Shown: positions 36,813 through 46,198, counted from the stretch's first letter. The stretch: DNA of 64,000 bases from Pedobacter polaris (GCF_005116505.1 NZ_SWBR01000003.1:544104-608103); one strand, 5' to 3'. Notes: a model not told the origin generated them from the letters alone. Program-made: numbers and translations.

Positions 36813-38720
36813 ATGGGATCAAGAACGCAGAACCATATTATCGAAGAAGAATCTAGACTTTTTTTTAAAAGTCTGTTGCCGAGCATGTGGGTATGCCGTG
36901 ACAAGTCGGAAGACTATGGCATTGATTGCGAAGTTGAGATATTTGATGAGAAAGGTAATCTGACGGGTCTTGTATTTTGGGTGCAATTAAAGGGAACAGC
37001 TTCTAACGATATAAAAGTAACCCAACAATTCTCTTTCAAAAATGAGAAACTGGATCAGTTCAGAAATTATAATTTACCAGTACTGATAGCCCGATATTCA
37101 AGCATGAATAAAACCATCTTTTTCAGGTGGGCAAACAGTGTGTACAGGTTAAACCGTGAAGGTAAAAACACTAAAATTTCTTTTTTGGATCAGGACGAGT
37201 GGGACAAAAGTACTCCGGAAAAAATTAAAAATTATCTCTGCAGACAAAAAACAATATCACAGGGTGGGATAAGATTTCCAATAAAGACCTTTTTGCAAAG
37301 GCGACCATTAGATCTTAGTTCGACAGTCCCCTACTCAAATCTTGTGTTAATCAAAAATTATATTTCAGCTAAAAGTAACTATTTCACAATTACAAATGAC
37401 GAATCAGATGCACTTTTGCAAATAAACATTGAACAGCAACAAATTGTCTTTTCATTTACAGACCTTGCATTTGCTACACTGGGATTAGACTTTTCCACCC
37501 TATCGACCACAAGAGAAGATAATATCCTTAAGTATATCATGGTGACATTCTGTGCCAGCTTATTCGAACTTCATAGAAAAGACTTAGGAAGCGCCGTATT
37601 TTTCAATGAAGATCTCTTTCCAACTGCAAGCCAAGTACCTTCCTATCTTTCAGATTTATTGCCGCATCTTTTATCTGGCCCTGAGATGACGAAGACCATG
37701 CGTTTATTAAACAAGTTTTTAAAAGAGGAACAGCAGGATAACTTTATTGAGGGTATAGTACATATGTTCATGCTTTCAGAAAGAGATAATTTAGATGATG
37801 AACAGTTGGAGCTTGTAGAGGAGTTTTTATTACAAAGTCTACTGCAAGCAAAAAAATGGAATACTCCAATGGGAATTGGAATAAGCTGCTATAATTTGGC
37901 AAATTTCTATCGCGGAATCAATGCGCATGAAGCTGCCGTATTATACTATCTTGAGGCTAGGAAACACCATACTATATATGTAAAACATGCCTATTATTTT
38001 CACGAGCTTGCTGGTCAATTGTTTCTTATCGGAAGATATAAGTTTGCTGAATCCTGTTACAGAAAAGCATTGGCACTTGATCCAAATTCTTTCATGGTAA
38101 AAGCACTGATAGCAGATTGTATGATATGTTCTGGGCGATATAAGCTAGGAGCGGAGCAATTGGATGAATTTCTGCTCGAACAACACGATAAAACAGAGAA
38201 CATAGATGAATGGTACTTAAAATATAGTTGTCTTCAGACATTATTGGACCATGGTTATCCTGAAATTCAAGTTAGAAATTCTGAAAAATCTGATATTCTA
38301 GCCGCCCAAGGTGAATATGACAATGCTCTCATGGAAGATATGCTGTGCCCTTTGGCGTGGTTCAACAAAGGAGTGACAGATGCCAATGCTGGTAACGATT
38401 ACTCGGCATTTATCGCATTTGCAATGGCGGGTACAATTTGCAATAAGGATATTTCTGCTTGGACAAACGCAACCATGTTGAGCCTGAATGAAACTATCGA
38501 TAAGACCTTTTTGATTTATGTAATAAAAACGGCACACTTTTTCAATGGTCAAAACTATGTGAATTCAGTTTTTCAAGCACTGAGCCAAACCGATGATGAG
38601 CACCGAAATATCATCATGGAACTTTTGGATAGAACTTTACCAAAAACACCTGAAAGACCCGCCTTAATACGTTTTTTTCAAGATGAGCAAACCTACGTGC
38701 CTCTTTACTTAAAAAAATAA
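36813..38720 (+). CDS. DUF4365 nuclease-like domain fused to TPR region
   Basis: The first 140 residues match DUF4365: DYGIDCEVEIFD (Asp38, Glu40/Glu42), then VQLKGT (Gln58, Lys60). The D-(E)-QxK layout is that of a PD-(D/E)XK-type nuclease core. A middle part (about 150-340) is unassigned. Residues 352-455 look like tetratricopeptide repeats (ISCYNLANFYRGINAHEAAV and GRYKFAESCYRKALALDPNS). DUF4365 proteins are often found in defence islands, so a nucleic-acid-directed defence or stress role is plausible but unproven. The next gene lies 142 nt on, same strand. Confidence 0.75.
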   Translation: MGSRTQNHIIEEESRLFFKSLLPSMWVCRDKSEDYGIDCEVEIFDEKGNLTGLVFWVQLKGTASNDIKVTQQFSFKNEKLDQFRNYNLPVLIARYSSMNKTIFFRWANSVYRLNREGKNTKISFLDQDEWDKSTPEKIKNYLCRQKTISQGGIRFPIKTFLQRRPLDLSSTVPYSNLVLIKNYISAKSNYFTITNDESDALLQINIEQQQIVFSFTDLAFATLGLDFSTLSTTREDNILKYIMVTFCASLFELHRKDLGSAVFFNEDLFPTASQVPSYLSDLLPHLLSGPEMTKTMRLLNKFLKEEQQDNFIEGIVHMFMLSERDNLDDEQLELVEEFLLQSLLQAKKWNTPMGIGISCYNLANFYRGINAHEAAVLYYLEARKHHTIYVKHAYYFHELAGQLFLIGRYKFAESCYRKALALDPNSFMVKALIADCMICSGRYKLGAEQLDEFLLEQHDKTENIDEWYLKYSCLQTLLDHGYPEIQVRNSEKSDILAAQGEYDNALMEDMLCPLAWFNKGVTDANAGNDYSAFIAFAMAGTICNKDISAWTNATMLSLNETIDKTFLIYVIKTAHFFNGQNYVNSVFQALSQTDDEHRNIIMELLDRTLPKTPERPALIRFFQDEQTYVPLYLKK

Positions 38721-38862
38721 TATTTACTGGAATAGACATGGTTTAGAAAACATTACATGGTGTGAATTACCTGAACCAGTAAATGCAATGACTATCCTCT
38801 ATTAAATTGGAGGAATGACAATCATTTTAATGAATATATTGGAGTAAGAAATACAACAAAAA

Positions 38863-40038
38863 ATGACCAGAGAATCAATCTTAAAACTATTTTTGAAATA
38901 CTACTTTAGGCTTAATGATTCTTACTACGTTCCATTCGGAAAATTTGATCAAAAATACAGTCTAATGTCGAAGGTAGAAGTCTTACCCATTTGGTCGAAA
39001 CAAAGTTTTGCAAGGAAAATCAAGGCGATACTTACATTCAACTGGAAACCAGACAACCAAGATATGTTAGACGCAGCGGAAAAAGTTTTGCGACTGGAGA
39101 TGTTTGGAGATGAAAGTGACTTTGGAGATGTACTCTTTGATATCAACTTATTACACCACCATCGATTATGGAATTTAGATTCCCTTACCGAACAGGATGA
39201 ACAGAAAGTTAACGCATCAGCTGGGATGAGAATGTTAATTGCCCAAAAGCATGCAGTCGTGGGTACAAATAAATATTTGAATTTGCAACTTGTCCATTAC
39301 AATCCGATGATATGCTCGTTATGCATTCCAATGATTTTGAAGATTCCCGTTGTCTCAATGTTGTTTGCTATAGAGTTACAGGAGAATTTCACCTTTAATT
39401 CTATTCGTCAAGCGAAACATCCCCAGGCGGATGAACTTATCGCATACATTTATGATACTTTGCTGATTCAGCAAAAAATCGCTAGTTCATTCCATAGGCT
39501 CTTAAGCCGCATGAATGAAGTGCAACAGAAAAAGGGTGAAACCAAACTGTCTATCTATGAAATGGATGCTATATCTGAATGTGACCTAATCATTAATTAC
39601 CTAAAATCCTCAGTAGAAAAAATAGTTTTAATACTTGCATTTACCTTCGAGGTCACAAACCTCGAAACTTATAAAAAACATCAACAAAAGCTTAAAGCCA
39701 TTGATTTAAAATTACCTCCAAAAGCTAAAGCCCAACCTTATTTCGGGTTTATCTGGAAATTTATTCAGCCGGAAGAGCTGGAGAAGCTGAATAATTTGAG
39801 AACTGGAATTAATCATAAAAAGGGAGTCTCCAAACTACAACCTCATAGTTACATGGATAGCGATCTATCTACTTCGCCAATTGGTGAAATTTTTGAAACG
39901 CTGATGGATCAACATAGAAAAAATTCTGCCATGCTTATAGGAGTATTAGCTCTATTAACAGATGATTTAGTGTTCCGTGATCCGCCGACAGGCTCTGATT
40001 TAGAATTCGCCAAAGATTTGCGAGGAATTTATCTTTAG
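38863..40038 (+). CDS. Uncharacterised protein with HEPN-like Rx4H motif
   Basis: I do not recognise this 391-residue protein as a whole. It has no signal peptide or membrane helix. The C-terminal half is strongly helical and contains EKLNNLRTGINHKKG, with Arg313 and His318 spaced as in the Rx4-6H motif of HEPN ribonucleases. An upstream helix (AISECDLIINYLKSSVEKIV) could be the partner helix. The gene lies between the DUF4365-TPR gene and tRNA-Leu and may form a unit with the former. The HEPN idea is a weak inference. Confidence 0.6.
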   Translation: MTRESILKLFLKYYFRLNDSYYVPFGKFDQKYSLMSKVEVLPIWSKQSFARKIKAILTFNWKPDNQDMLDAAEKVLRLEMFGDESDFGDVLFDINLLHHHRLWNLDSLTEQDEQKVNASAGMRMLIAQKHAVVGTNKYLNLQLVHYNPMICSLCIPMILKIPVVSMLFAIELQENFTFNSIRQAKHPQADELIAYIYDTLLIQQKIASSFHRLLSRMNEVQQKKGETKLSIYEMDAISECDLIINYLKSSVEKIVLILAFTFEVTNLETYKKHQQKLKAIDLKLPPKAKAQPYFGFIWKFIQPEELEKLNNLRTGINHKKGVSKLQPHSYMDSDLSTSPIGEIFETLMDQHRKNSAMLIGVLALLTDDLVFRDPPTGSDLEFAKDLRGIYL

Positions 40039-40163
40039 ATAGTGCCTGCTTTTAGATTTTCAGCAAATATCTATTAATTACAACAATGAAAACAAAGGCA
40101 AGATCGAACCGGTAAGTCAATCTTACTGTGTAACTTATCTATCAGATTAACAGCTTGTTATCG

Positions 40164-40207
40164 CATAAAAAAACCGGAGTTAGAACTAAAATTAGAACTA
40201 ACTCCGG
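40164..40207 (-). terminator. Terminator of tRNA-Leu
   Basis: On the minus strand CCGGAGTTAG and CTAACTCCGG are 10-bp inverted arms followed by a run of seven Ts. It begins just after the tRNA 3' end. Confidence 0.85.
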
Positions 40208-40209
40208 CT

Positions 40210-40292
40210 TGGTACCCAGTGCCGGAGTCGAACCGGCACGGTTTCCCACAGGTGTTTGAGACCAGCGCGTCTACCAATTCCGCCAACTGGGC
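40210..40292 (-). tRNA. tRNA-Leu (anticodon CAA)
   Basis: The minus strand reads GCCCAGT ... ACTGGGT-A-CCA, a 7-bp acceptor stem with encoded CCA. The D arm carries GGCGGAATTGGTAGACGCGC, typical of leucine tRNAs. The anticodon loop CTCAAAC gives CAA. A long variable arm (TGTGGGAAACCGT region) and the T-arm GCCGG-TTCGACT-CCGGC follow. Length with CCA is 83 nt. It is followed by its own terminator. The 3' end may serve as an integration site for the island to its left. Confidence 0.93.
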
Positions 40293-40502
40293 ATTTCTTA
40301 TTTAGCGGGACGCAAATCTATCATTTAGACAGCGAAAAAACAAACTTATTTTCTTTTAAATATTTAAAAGCAGTAAAATTCTCTCCTTTTAGGAATGTCA
40401 TTTTATCATAATATCAGCCTTTTTTCAAAAACAACTCAGTCTAATAGTTGTTAACTAGCTGTCTAACGCAATTGTTCCTTAATTATTTAGCTCAATTCCA
40501 AT

Positions 40503-42788
40503 ATGAAAATAGCATATATTTCTACCTACCCGCCCCGTGAATGTGGATTAGCAACATTTAACAACAATTTGATTAAAGCAATAACTGCTAATTTTGAAAA
40601 TCAATCGTTAATGGAAACCAGTATGGTTATTGCTATGAATAATTCTGACGATGTTGAGGAATATAATTACCCTAAAGAAGTTAAATTCGTAATTAGACAA
40701 AATAACCAAGACGATTATATCCAAGCAGCAAAATTCATTAATGAAAGTGATGTAGATGCTTGCATTTTGCAACATGAATTTGGAATTTTTGGGGGAGAAA
40801 GCGGTATTTATGTATTGCCATTTATCAACCAAATTGAAAAACCAATTATTTCAATTCTCCATACCATTTTAAATGCACCAACTTATCTGCAAAAATCTAT
40901 CATTAAAGAAATAGCAAAACGTTCTGCAAAAATTGTAGTAATGAGCAATAAAGCGGTTAACTTTTTACAAGATATTTACCAGATTTCTAAAGATAAGATA
41001 CAAGTGATAGAACATGGGGTGCCAGATTTAGAAGCTCCAACTGTTAATCCGATTAAGCAAATTGAAGAATTAAAGAACAAAAAAATATTATTAACCTTTG
41101 GGTTAATTAGTAGAAATAAAGGGCTAGAGACAGTTGTTAAAGCCTTACCAGCTATTGTAGCTAACCACCCTGATGTAGTTTATGTTGTGCTTGGTAATAC
41201 ACACCCTGGAGTAGTTAAAAATTCGGGAGAAGAATACAGAGATTACCTTAAACAATTGGCTGCAGATTTAAATGTTTCAAAGCATTTAATTTTCATGAAT
41301 AGATTTGTTGAGGAAGAAGAGTTGATAGATTATTTAACAGCTGCTGATATTTATGTAACTCCATATTTTAACGAGGCCCAAATTACTAGTGGCACACTTT
41401 CTTATGCAGTAGGTGCAGGTGCTGCTGTTGTTTCTACCCCATATTGGCATGCACAAGAATTATTAGATAACAATAGAGGCCGTTTATTTAACTTTAAAGA
41501 CGATGTTGGCTTGGCAAATATTGTTAATCAATTATTAGAACATCCAGATAAATTGAAAGCATTAAAAAGAAATGCATATCAATATGGACTAAACTTAAGG
41601 TGGCCGAAAATTGGAAAATCTTTTATAGATGTAATTGAAAAAGCAGCTAAACACCCAGATTATAGCGATAAGATTTTAAGGCAAATTATAGATAGAAGTC
41701 TAATTCCTGAATTTGATTTGTCTTATGTAAAACGACTAACTGATGATACCGGAATTTTTCAGCATGCTAAATTTGGCATTCCGAATAGAAAAGAAGGGTA
41801 TTGCATAGATGACAATTCTAGGGCATTGATTATGGCACTAATGTCTTATCAAGAAGATAAAAACCCTGATGCATTAAATTTATTACCTGTTTATTTAAGC
41901 TACATTCATGATCTACAGCTAGACAATGGAAACTTTAGAAACTTTACCAGCTTTAGCAGACAATTTTTAGATGAGGAGGGTTCTGATGATTCATTTGGTA
42001 GAACAGTTTGGGCATTGGGTTATTTAATTAATGCCTCACCAAATCGTTCCTATACAGAATTCGGTTACGAATTGTTCTTTAAGTCTGTGCAACATTTTAA
42101 AAATTTAACGCACTTGCGTGGCATATGCAATGCAATAACAGGGGTGAGTTATTATTTAAAAACACATCCTTATGATGAAAGGATTTTAGCTGAATTAAAT
42201 ACCTTAACAACTAAATTAATCTCATCCTATCAAAATACCAAAGATGAGGAATGGCATTGGTTTGAAGATCATTTAACTTATGATAACGCCATATTCCCCC
42301 TTGCACTATTTCATTCTGCAGAAATAACTGGCAATGAAGAAGTATTGAAAATTGCGCATGAATCGCTTTCTTATTTAGAGAAAATCACGTTTAGCTTAAG
42401 TACAGTAAACCCGGTTGGTAACAATGGTTGGCACATTAGAGGTAATAGTGTTACCCCAATGTATGACCAGCAAGCTATTGAGATCATGGCTATGGTATTG
42501 ATGTATCACCAAGCTTATGTAGTTACTAGAGAAAGTGAATACATGAAAAAAATGTTTACTAGCTATTTATGGTTCTTGGGCGAAAATTCATTGAGAATTC
42601 CTTTGTATGATAGTGACACAAAAGGTTGTGCGGATGGATTACAAAGTGGAGGGGTAAATAGAAATCAAGGAGCAGAAAGCACACTTGCTTATTTAATATC
42701 ACATTTAACAGTGCTTAAAGCTGTAAAATATGAAAACCAGTTAAATGGTTTGAAAAAGGAAGTAAAGCTTATTACAATTGATAAATAA
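40503..42788 (+). CDS. GT4 glycosyltransferase with C-terminal alpha-helical barrel-like domain
   Basis: Residues 1-385 are a GT-B fold, GT4-type glycosyltransferase. It starts IAYISTYPPRECGLATFNNNL and contains LTFGLISRNKGLETVVKALP, with the donor-binding YVTPYFNEAQITSGTLSYAVG region. The remaining 375 residues contain repeated helical segments such as DDNSRALIMALM, SFGRTVWALGYL and DNAIFPLALFHSAE. These are typical of an (alpha/alpha)6 toroid. Such fused proteins are common in Bacteroidota next to GH130 enzymes, as here. A mannose-containing glycan is a likely product, by context only. Confidence 0.87.
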   Translation: MKIAYISTYPPRECGLATFNNNLIKAITANFENQSLMETSMVIAMNNSDDVEEYNYPKEVKFVIRQNNQDDYIQAAKFINESDVDACILQHEFGIFGGESGIYVLPFINQIEKPIISILHTILNAPTYLQKSIIKEIAKRSAKIVVMSNKAVNFLQDIYQISKDKIQVIEHGVPDLEAPTVNPIKQIEELKNKKILLTFGLISRNKGLETVVKALPAIVANHPDVVYVVLGNTHPGVVKNSGEEYRDYLKQLAADLNVSKHLIFMNRFVEEEELIDYLTAADIYVTPYFNEAQITSGTLSYAVGAGAAVVSTPYWHAQELLDNNRGRLFNFKDDVGLANIVNQLLEHPDKLKALKRNAYQYGLNLRWPKIGKSFIDVIEKAAKHPDYSDKILRQIIDRSLIPEFDLSYVKRLTDDTGIFQHAKFGIPNRKEGYCIDDNSRALIMALMSYQEDKNPDALNLLPVYLSYIHDLQLDNGNFRNFTSFSRQFLDEEGSDDSFGRTVWALGYLINASPNRSYTEFGYELFFKSVQHFKNLTHLRGICNAITGVSYYLKTHPYDERILAELNTLTTKLISSYQNTKDEEWHWFEDHLTYDNAIFPLALFHSAEITGNEEVLKIAHESLSYLEKITFSLSTVNPVGNNGWHIRGNSVTPMYDQQAIEIMAMVLMYHQAYVVTRESEYMKKMFTSYLWFLGENSLRIPLYDSDTKGCADGLQSGGVNRNQGAESTLAYLISHLTVLKAVKYENQLNGLKKEVKLITIDK

Positions 42789-43309
42789 TGCTGTTTTTGC
42801 ATTAAGGTGTCATCCTGAGCGTAGTCGAAGGATATTCTTTAGAGTCGTTTCGACAAGTTCAACGTGACATATTAGTTGGGTTGTCATCCTGAGCTTGTCG
42901 AAGGATAGTTATTAAAGCGTTTCGACAAACTCAACGTGACATTATTAGTGAAGTGTCATCCTGAGCGTAGTCGAAGAATAATTTCGAAGTTGTCGTCATA
43001 TCGACAGAGCGCAGCGATGAGATATCTCTTTCCTGTTGCTTTAGATCCTGTGCTCATAACATAGAGACTCTCCTCATGAAGAATTCGTTCGAAGTGACGG
43101 TTTGGAATTTAAAGCTCATTAACCCTTGCAGTAATTTTCAGCAATGTCCAATACTTTAACTTCTTGATCTTTGTCTTTTAATTTAACACCATCACGATTA
43201 AGTCGTTTCGACAGGCTCAACGTGACATTATTATTGAAGTGTCATCCTGAGCTTGTCGAAGGATAATTTTTAAAGTCGTTTCGACAAGCTCAACGTGACA
43301 TTATTGTTG
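42789..43309. repeat. Cluster of GTCATCCTGAG...CAACGTGACAT palindromes
   Basis: This 521-base intergenic region contains at least four copies of an inverted repeat. The left arm is GTCATCCTGAGCnTnGTCGAAGGAT and the right arm CGTTTCGACAnnnTCAACGTGACAT, separated by short A/T-rich loops. Copies start near 42809, 42883, 42952 and 43239. The same element is present at 52.05-52.26 kb. Within it lies a 27-codon coding remnant (43119-43199). No intact gene is present. Confidence 0.88.
43119..43199 (-). pseudogene. C-terminal gene remnant bounded by repeats
   Basis: On the minus strand the frame reads NRDGVKLKDKDQEVKVLD then IAENYCKG and a TAA stop. It has ordinary protein-like composition, unlike the repeats around it. 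The upstream side runs straight into a palindromic repeat, so the 5' part of the gene is missing. I cannot name the family. It could also be chance. Confidence 0.35.
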
Positions 43310-44776
43310 TTAATCAGTTGAATTTTTTAACCTATCTAATAAGGCCTTCAAATCAACAGTAGCAAAAGAAGACGAATAATCTGATAATCCATAAGGAATA
43401 ATCAATTGGCCGTTGTTAATAATCGAACCACAAGAGTAAACTACGTTAGGTACATAACCTTCACGCTCATCAGGGTTTGGAATTAATAAAGGTTCAGATA
43501 ATCTGCCAATTTCTATACTTGGATCATCTAGATCCAATAAGCAAGCACTTAAGCAATACCTACGCATTGGGCCTACGGCATGGGTAACCACCAACCAACC
43601 ATCTTCAGTTTCTATTGGCGAACCACAATTACCTAGTTGTACAAACTCCCAACTATATTTAGGTTCTTGAAACTTAACCGGATTTTCCCAAATATTAATT
43701 TTATCTGAGTACATGATGTAATTGTTAATCCCATCTATACGAGAAAGCATGGCATATTTCCCATTTATTTTACGCGGAAAAAGTGCTAAGTTTTTGTTTT
43801 GTGCACCATCGCCAAATAAAGGGCCTACCGTAAAATCATAAAAATCTTTTGTTTTTAATAATTTAGGGATGATGATATGACCATCATAAGCTGTATAAGT
43901 TGCATAATAGGCAAAACTACCATCATCATGTGTAAACTTGGTAAACCTGGCATCTTCTATTCCTTTCCGTTCGAATTCTGAAATCGGAAAAATAACACGA
44001 TCAGAAATATCGGTATCCATAGAAAAGATAATCTCATAATATGAATCAGATAACCAAAGTACCTTTTCAAATTCTACATCTTTCTCTGGGTCTGTTGATA
44101 ATGCTTGGGCCTCACCAATTATTTTTTTTAAGGTAGCATAGTCAAATTGCTCATCTAATTGCTCATCTAATTTATCGAGCACCTCTTTATCTATCAAAGA
44201 CATTAAACCTTTGGCTAGAAATAGCTTTTTATTGTAAGTAGCATTTCTAATTACTTCGGCCTCATCAATATAATCGCCAACCGGAATTACAGTAATGTTA
44301 TTTTGACGGTCAATTAGGGCTCTTCTAAAAACAATTGAAGAGATATGGCCTTCGCCAACAGCTCTAAAACTGATGATTAATCTTTTTTCTCCTTCTTCTA
44401 AATCAGTTTGATCTGGATCTTCTACAATGGAAGGATTAAAAAAAGCAGCAGATTCAATCGAATATTCATGTGTAAAATAAGACCCAATCAATAATTTTCG
44501 GTGCGTTTCTAACTCATGGTAATCGATATCCATTGTCTCAAAAAGTGATTTAAGCTTTTTGCAATGTCTAGATAGAATTTTTGTTATGTTTCTGTGTCTT
44601 TTAGAATATTCTTGTAATAAGGGAGAAATGATCGAAAAAACCTGTTCGTTTGACAGTGTAAGCACCTTGGTAATTACGTCTTTAGCTCTTTCCTCGCCGT
44701 TAAAAAAAAATCTAGCAATTACCCTTTTCGAATCTGGATAAACTTTTACGTGCTTTCGCTCTATTGGAATTCTCAT
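43310..44776 (-). CDS. Glycoside hydrolase family 130 protein (mannoside phosphorylase or mannosidase)
   Basis: The protein has the five-bladed propeller character of GH130 enzymes, which act on beta-mannosides by phosphorolysis or hydrolysis. Visible family-like segments are KINGKYAMLSRIDG, QLGNCGSPIETEDGWLVVTHAVG and LLDLDDPSIEIGRLSEPLL. I choose the ATG at 44776 (488 residues) over a TTG three codons upstream. It has no signal peptide, so it is cytoplasmic. It lies convergent to the GT4 gene and the pair probably handles one mannose-containing polymer. Confidence 0.87.
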   Translation of the reverse strand: MRIPIERKHVKVYPDSKRVIARFFFNGEERAKDVITKVLTLSNEQVFSIISPLLQEYSKRHRNITKILSRHCKKLKSLFETMDIDYHELETHRKLLIGSYFTHEYSIESAAFFNPSIVEDPDQTDLEEGEKRLIISFRAVGEGHISSIVFRRALIDRQNNITVIPVGDYIDEAEVIRNATYNKKLFLAKGLMSLIDKEVLDKLDEQLDEQFDYATLKKIIGEAQALSTDPEKDVEFEKVLWLSDSYYEIIFSMDTDISDRVIFPISEFERKGIEDARFTKFTHDDGSFAYYATYTAYDGHIIIPKLLKTKDFYDFTVGPLFGDGAQNKNLALFPRKINGKYAMLSRIDGINNYIMYSDKINIWENPVKFQEPKYSWEFVQLGNCGSPIETEDGWLVVTHAVGPMRRYCLSACLLDLDDPSIEIGRLSEPLLIPNPDEREGYVPNVVYSCGSIINNGQLIIPYGLSDYSSSFATVDLKALLDRLKNSTD

Positions 44777-44805
44777 ACTTAACAAAAAAATTATTATCGT
44801 TTTAA

Positions 44806-45366
44806 CTATACTTCAAGTTTACCTTCAACAGAATCATCCATTGTTTTACCTGTAATGATAGAAGCTGCCATTTTAATAAAGGCTACTGCTTCGCCATGTT
44901 TGGTATCCCAATAATAAACATTAGTTGGTATAACTTTTAGCAAAACAAGATTTGGATCATCTTTTCCATTTTGAAACCAAACTTTTAAAAATGTGTTCCA
45001 CAATTTATCAATTTTTGCTTGATCTTTTACCACTTCTGTTATACCATAAACGCTCAAAAACCCAGAATTTTTATTCTCTTGAAAAAATAATTGAGTAAAA
45101 GGATCTCGCTCCACTTCATCGTTTTTATTGCTGTCTATCTGACTAAAGAACCAAAGATTACCTTCATCATCTACTTCTTGCACAGACATTGGTCTAACAG
45201 AAACAGGTAAACCAGTTCTAATGTTTGTACAGAAAAAGCAGTTTTCTGCACTAGTAGCTAAATCTTTTAACTTTTTTACAGCTGCTGCTCCTTCAAGTGT
45301 TTTAATGTGATCTTGTGTGTTTTGCGTGTTGTTTGAGCTGTCACGCGAGCTATCATTGTTTTCCAT
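44806..45366 (-). CDS. Pyridoxamine 5'-phosphate oxidase-like general stress protein
   Basis: The 186-residue protein has a split-barrel flavin-binding fold of the general-stress-protein-26 type. Recognisable is the region CFFCTNIRTGLPVSVRPMSVQ with LWFFSQIDSNK and FLSVYGITEV. An N-terminal tail rich in Ser, Asn and Asp precedes it. Family members bind FMN or FAD, and their reaction is unclear. It lies in a cluster of stress-associated genes, 30 nt from the GH130 gene. Confidence 0.83.
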   Translation of the reverse strand: MENNDSSRDSSNNTQNTQDHIKTLEGAAAVKKLKDLATSAENCFFCTNIRTGLPVSVRPMSVQEVDDEGNLWFFSQIDSNKNDEVERDPFTQLFFQENKNSGFLSVYGITEVVKDQAKIDKLWNTFLKVWFQNGKDDPNLVLLKVIPTNVYYWDTKHGEAVAFIKMAASIITGKTMDDSVEGKLEV

Positions 45367-45390
45367 ATAGATTAGGTATGATTAGATTAA

Positions 45391-45825
45391 TTATTTTGAA
45401 AGTTTTTTAAGTACAAGACCAGTTACTAAAGCTCCAAAAAGGTAGTAACCAACGGTAAGGGCCTTAGTCTGATTTGTTCTTGTTACTGGCTCAGGATCTA
45501 GTCCCAAAGGTTCTGGCAATTTTAAAGCACCAATACCTGCACATAAACCTAATAGAACTGCTTTTGGCCAAATCCATTTTGTGTTACCACCTATTAAGCT
45601 ATAATACATGGCATTAGCGGTTAAATCTGCTTTTAAAGTTGTACGATATAATTCGTCTTCATCAGTAATTGGAGTGCCAAATTTACTTAGTGTTTTATTT
45701 AAAGCCTCTTCTCCTAAAACGTTTATTTTGGGAACATTTGTAGCATTTTTTCTTACTATTTCATGTAAAACGGTAAGCGCTACAGAACCCACAAAACCTG
45801 CGGTAATATTTTTTATAAAGCCCAT
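45391..45825 (-). CDS. Small membrane-associated protein of unknown function
   Basis: The 144 residues start MGFIKNITAGFVGSVALTVLHEIV, a possible membrane helix, and have two further hydrophobic segments (about 85-100 and 123-141). No family is recognised. It is in a same-strand run of stress-related genes with 24 nt to the PPOX-like gene and 4 nt to the SpoIIAA-like gene, so it is likely co-transcribed. Confidence 0.7.
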   Translation of the reverse strand: MGFIKNITAGFVGSVALTVLHEIVRKNATNVPKINVLGEEALNKTLSKFGTPITDEDELYRTTLKADLTANAMYYSLIGGNTKWIWPKAVLLGLCAGIGALKLPEPLGLDPEPVTRTNQTKALTVGYYLFGALVTGLVLKKLSK

Positions 45826-45829
45826 AATT

Positions 45830-46198
45830 TTATGATTTTAAACTAACCCAAACAATTGCATCCTCTACTTCGGCAAGTGAAAAACCTTTTGCTTCTCCAG
45901 GAGTTACATAACTAAATGCATCTGTAAAATTTTCTACCGCTTTTTGGTCTGTTACAATTGCCATTTTTTTCCAAGCTGTTAAATGTTTTAATCCAGCCAC
46001 CATGTCTTGGTACCATGCGCCTGCAGTAAAATTCTCTACATCAGTTTCTAAAACCAAAATGTAATATATTTCATTGTACTTGCTGTTTAAAGCTTCTAGA
46101 CCTGGCAATAAAGTGTTTTTTAAATCTTCAGCGGTAACTTTACCACTTGCTTTAACACCAAATACATAGGGTGGAAGATTTTTTATCTCATATAGCAT
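45830..46198 (-). CDS. SpoIIAA-like STAS-fold protein
   Basis: From the ATG at 46198 the 122-residue protein begins MLYEIKNLPPYVFGVKASGKV. It matches the SpoIIAA-like family (pfam11964 type), with AWKKMAIVTD and the terminal EDAIVWV. These small soluble proteins have a STAS-type fold. Their partners are mostly unknown. An alternative TTG start nine codons upstream is less likely. It is co-oriented with the neighbouring stress genes. Confidence 0.8.
   Translation of the reverse strand: MLYEIKNLPPYVFGVKASGKVTAEDLKNTLLPGLEALNSKYNEIYYILVLETDVENFTAGAWYQDMVAGLKHLTAWKKMAIVTDQKAVENFTDAFSYVTPGEAKGFSLAEVEDAIVWVSLKS

Noticed and set aside
40039..40160. A phage-type integrase next to tRNA-Leu
   Set aside because: No tyrosine recombinase frame exists between 36.4 and 40.5 kb, so an active integrative element is not supported.
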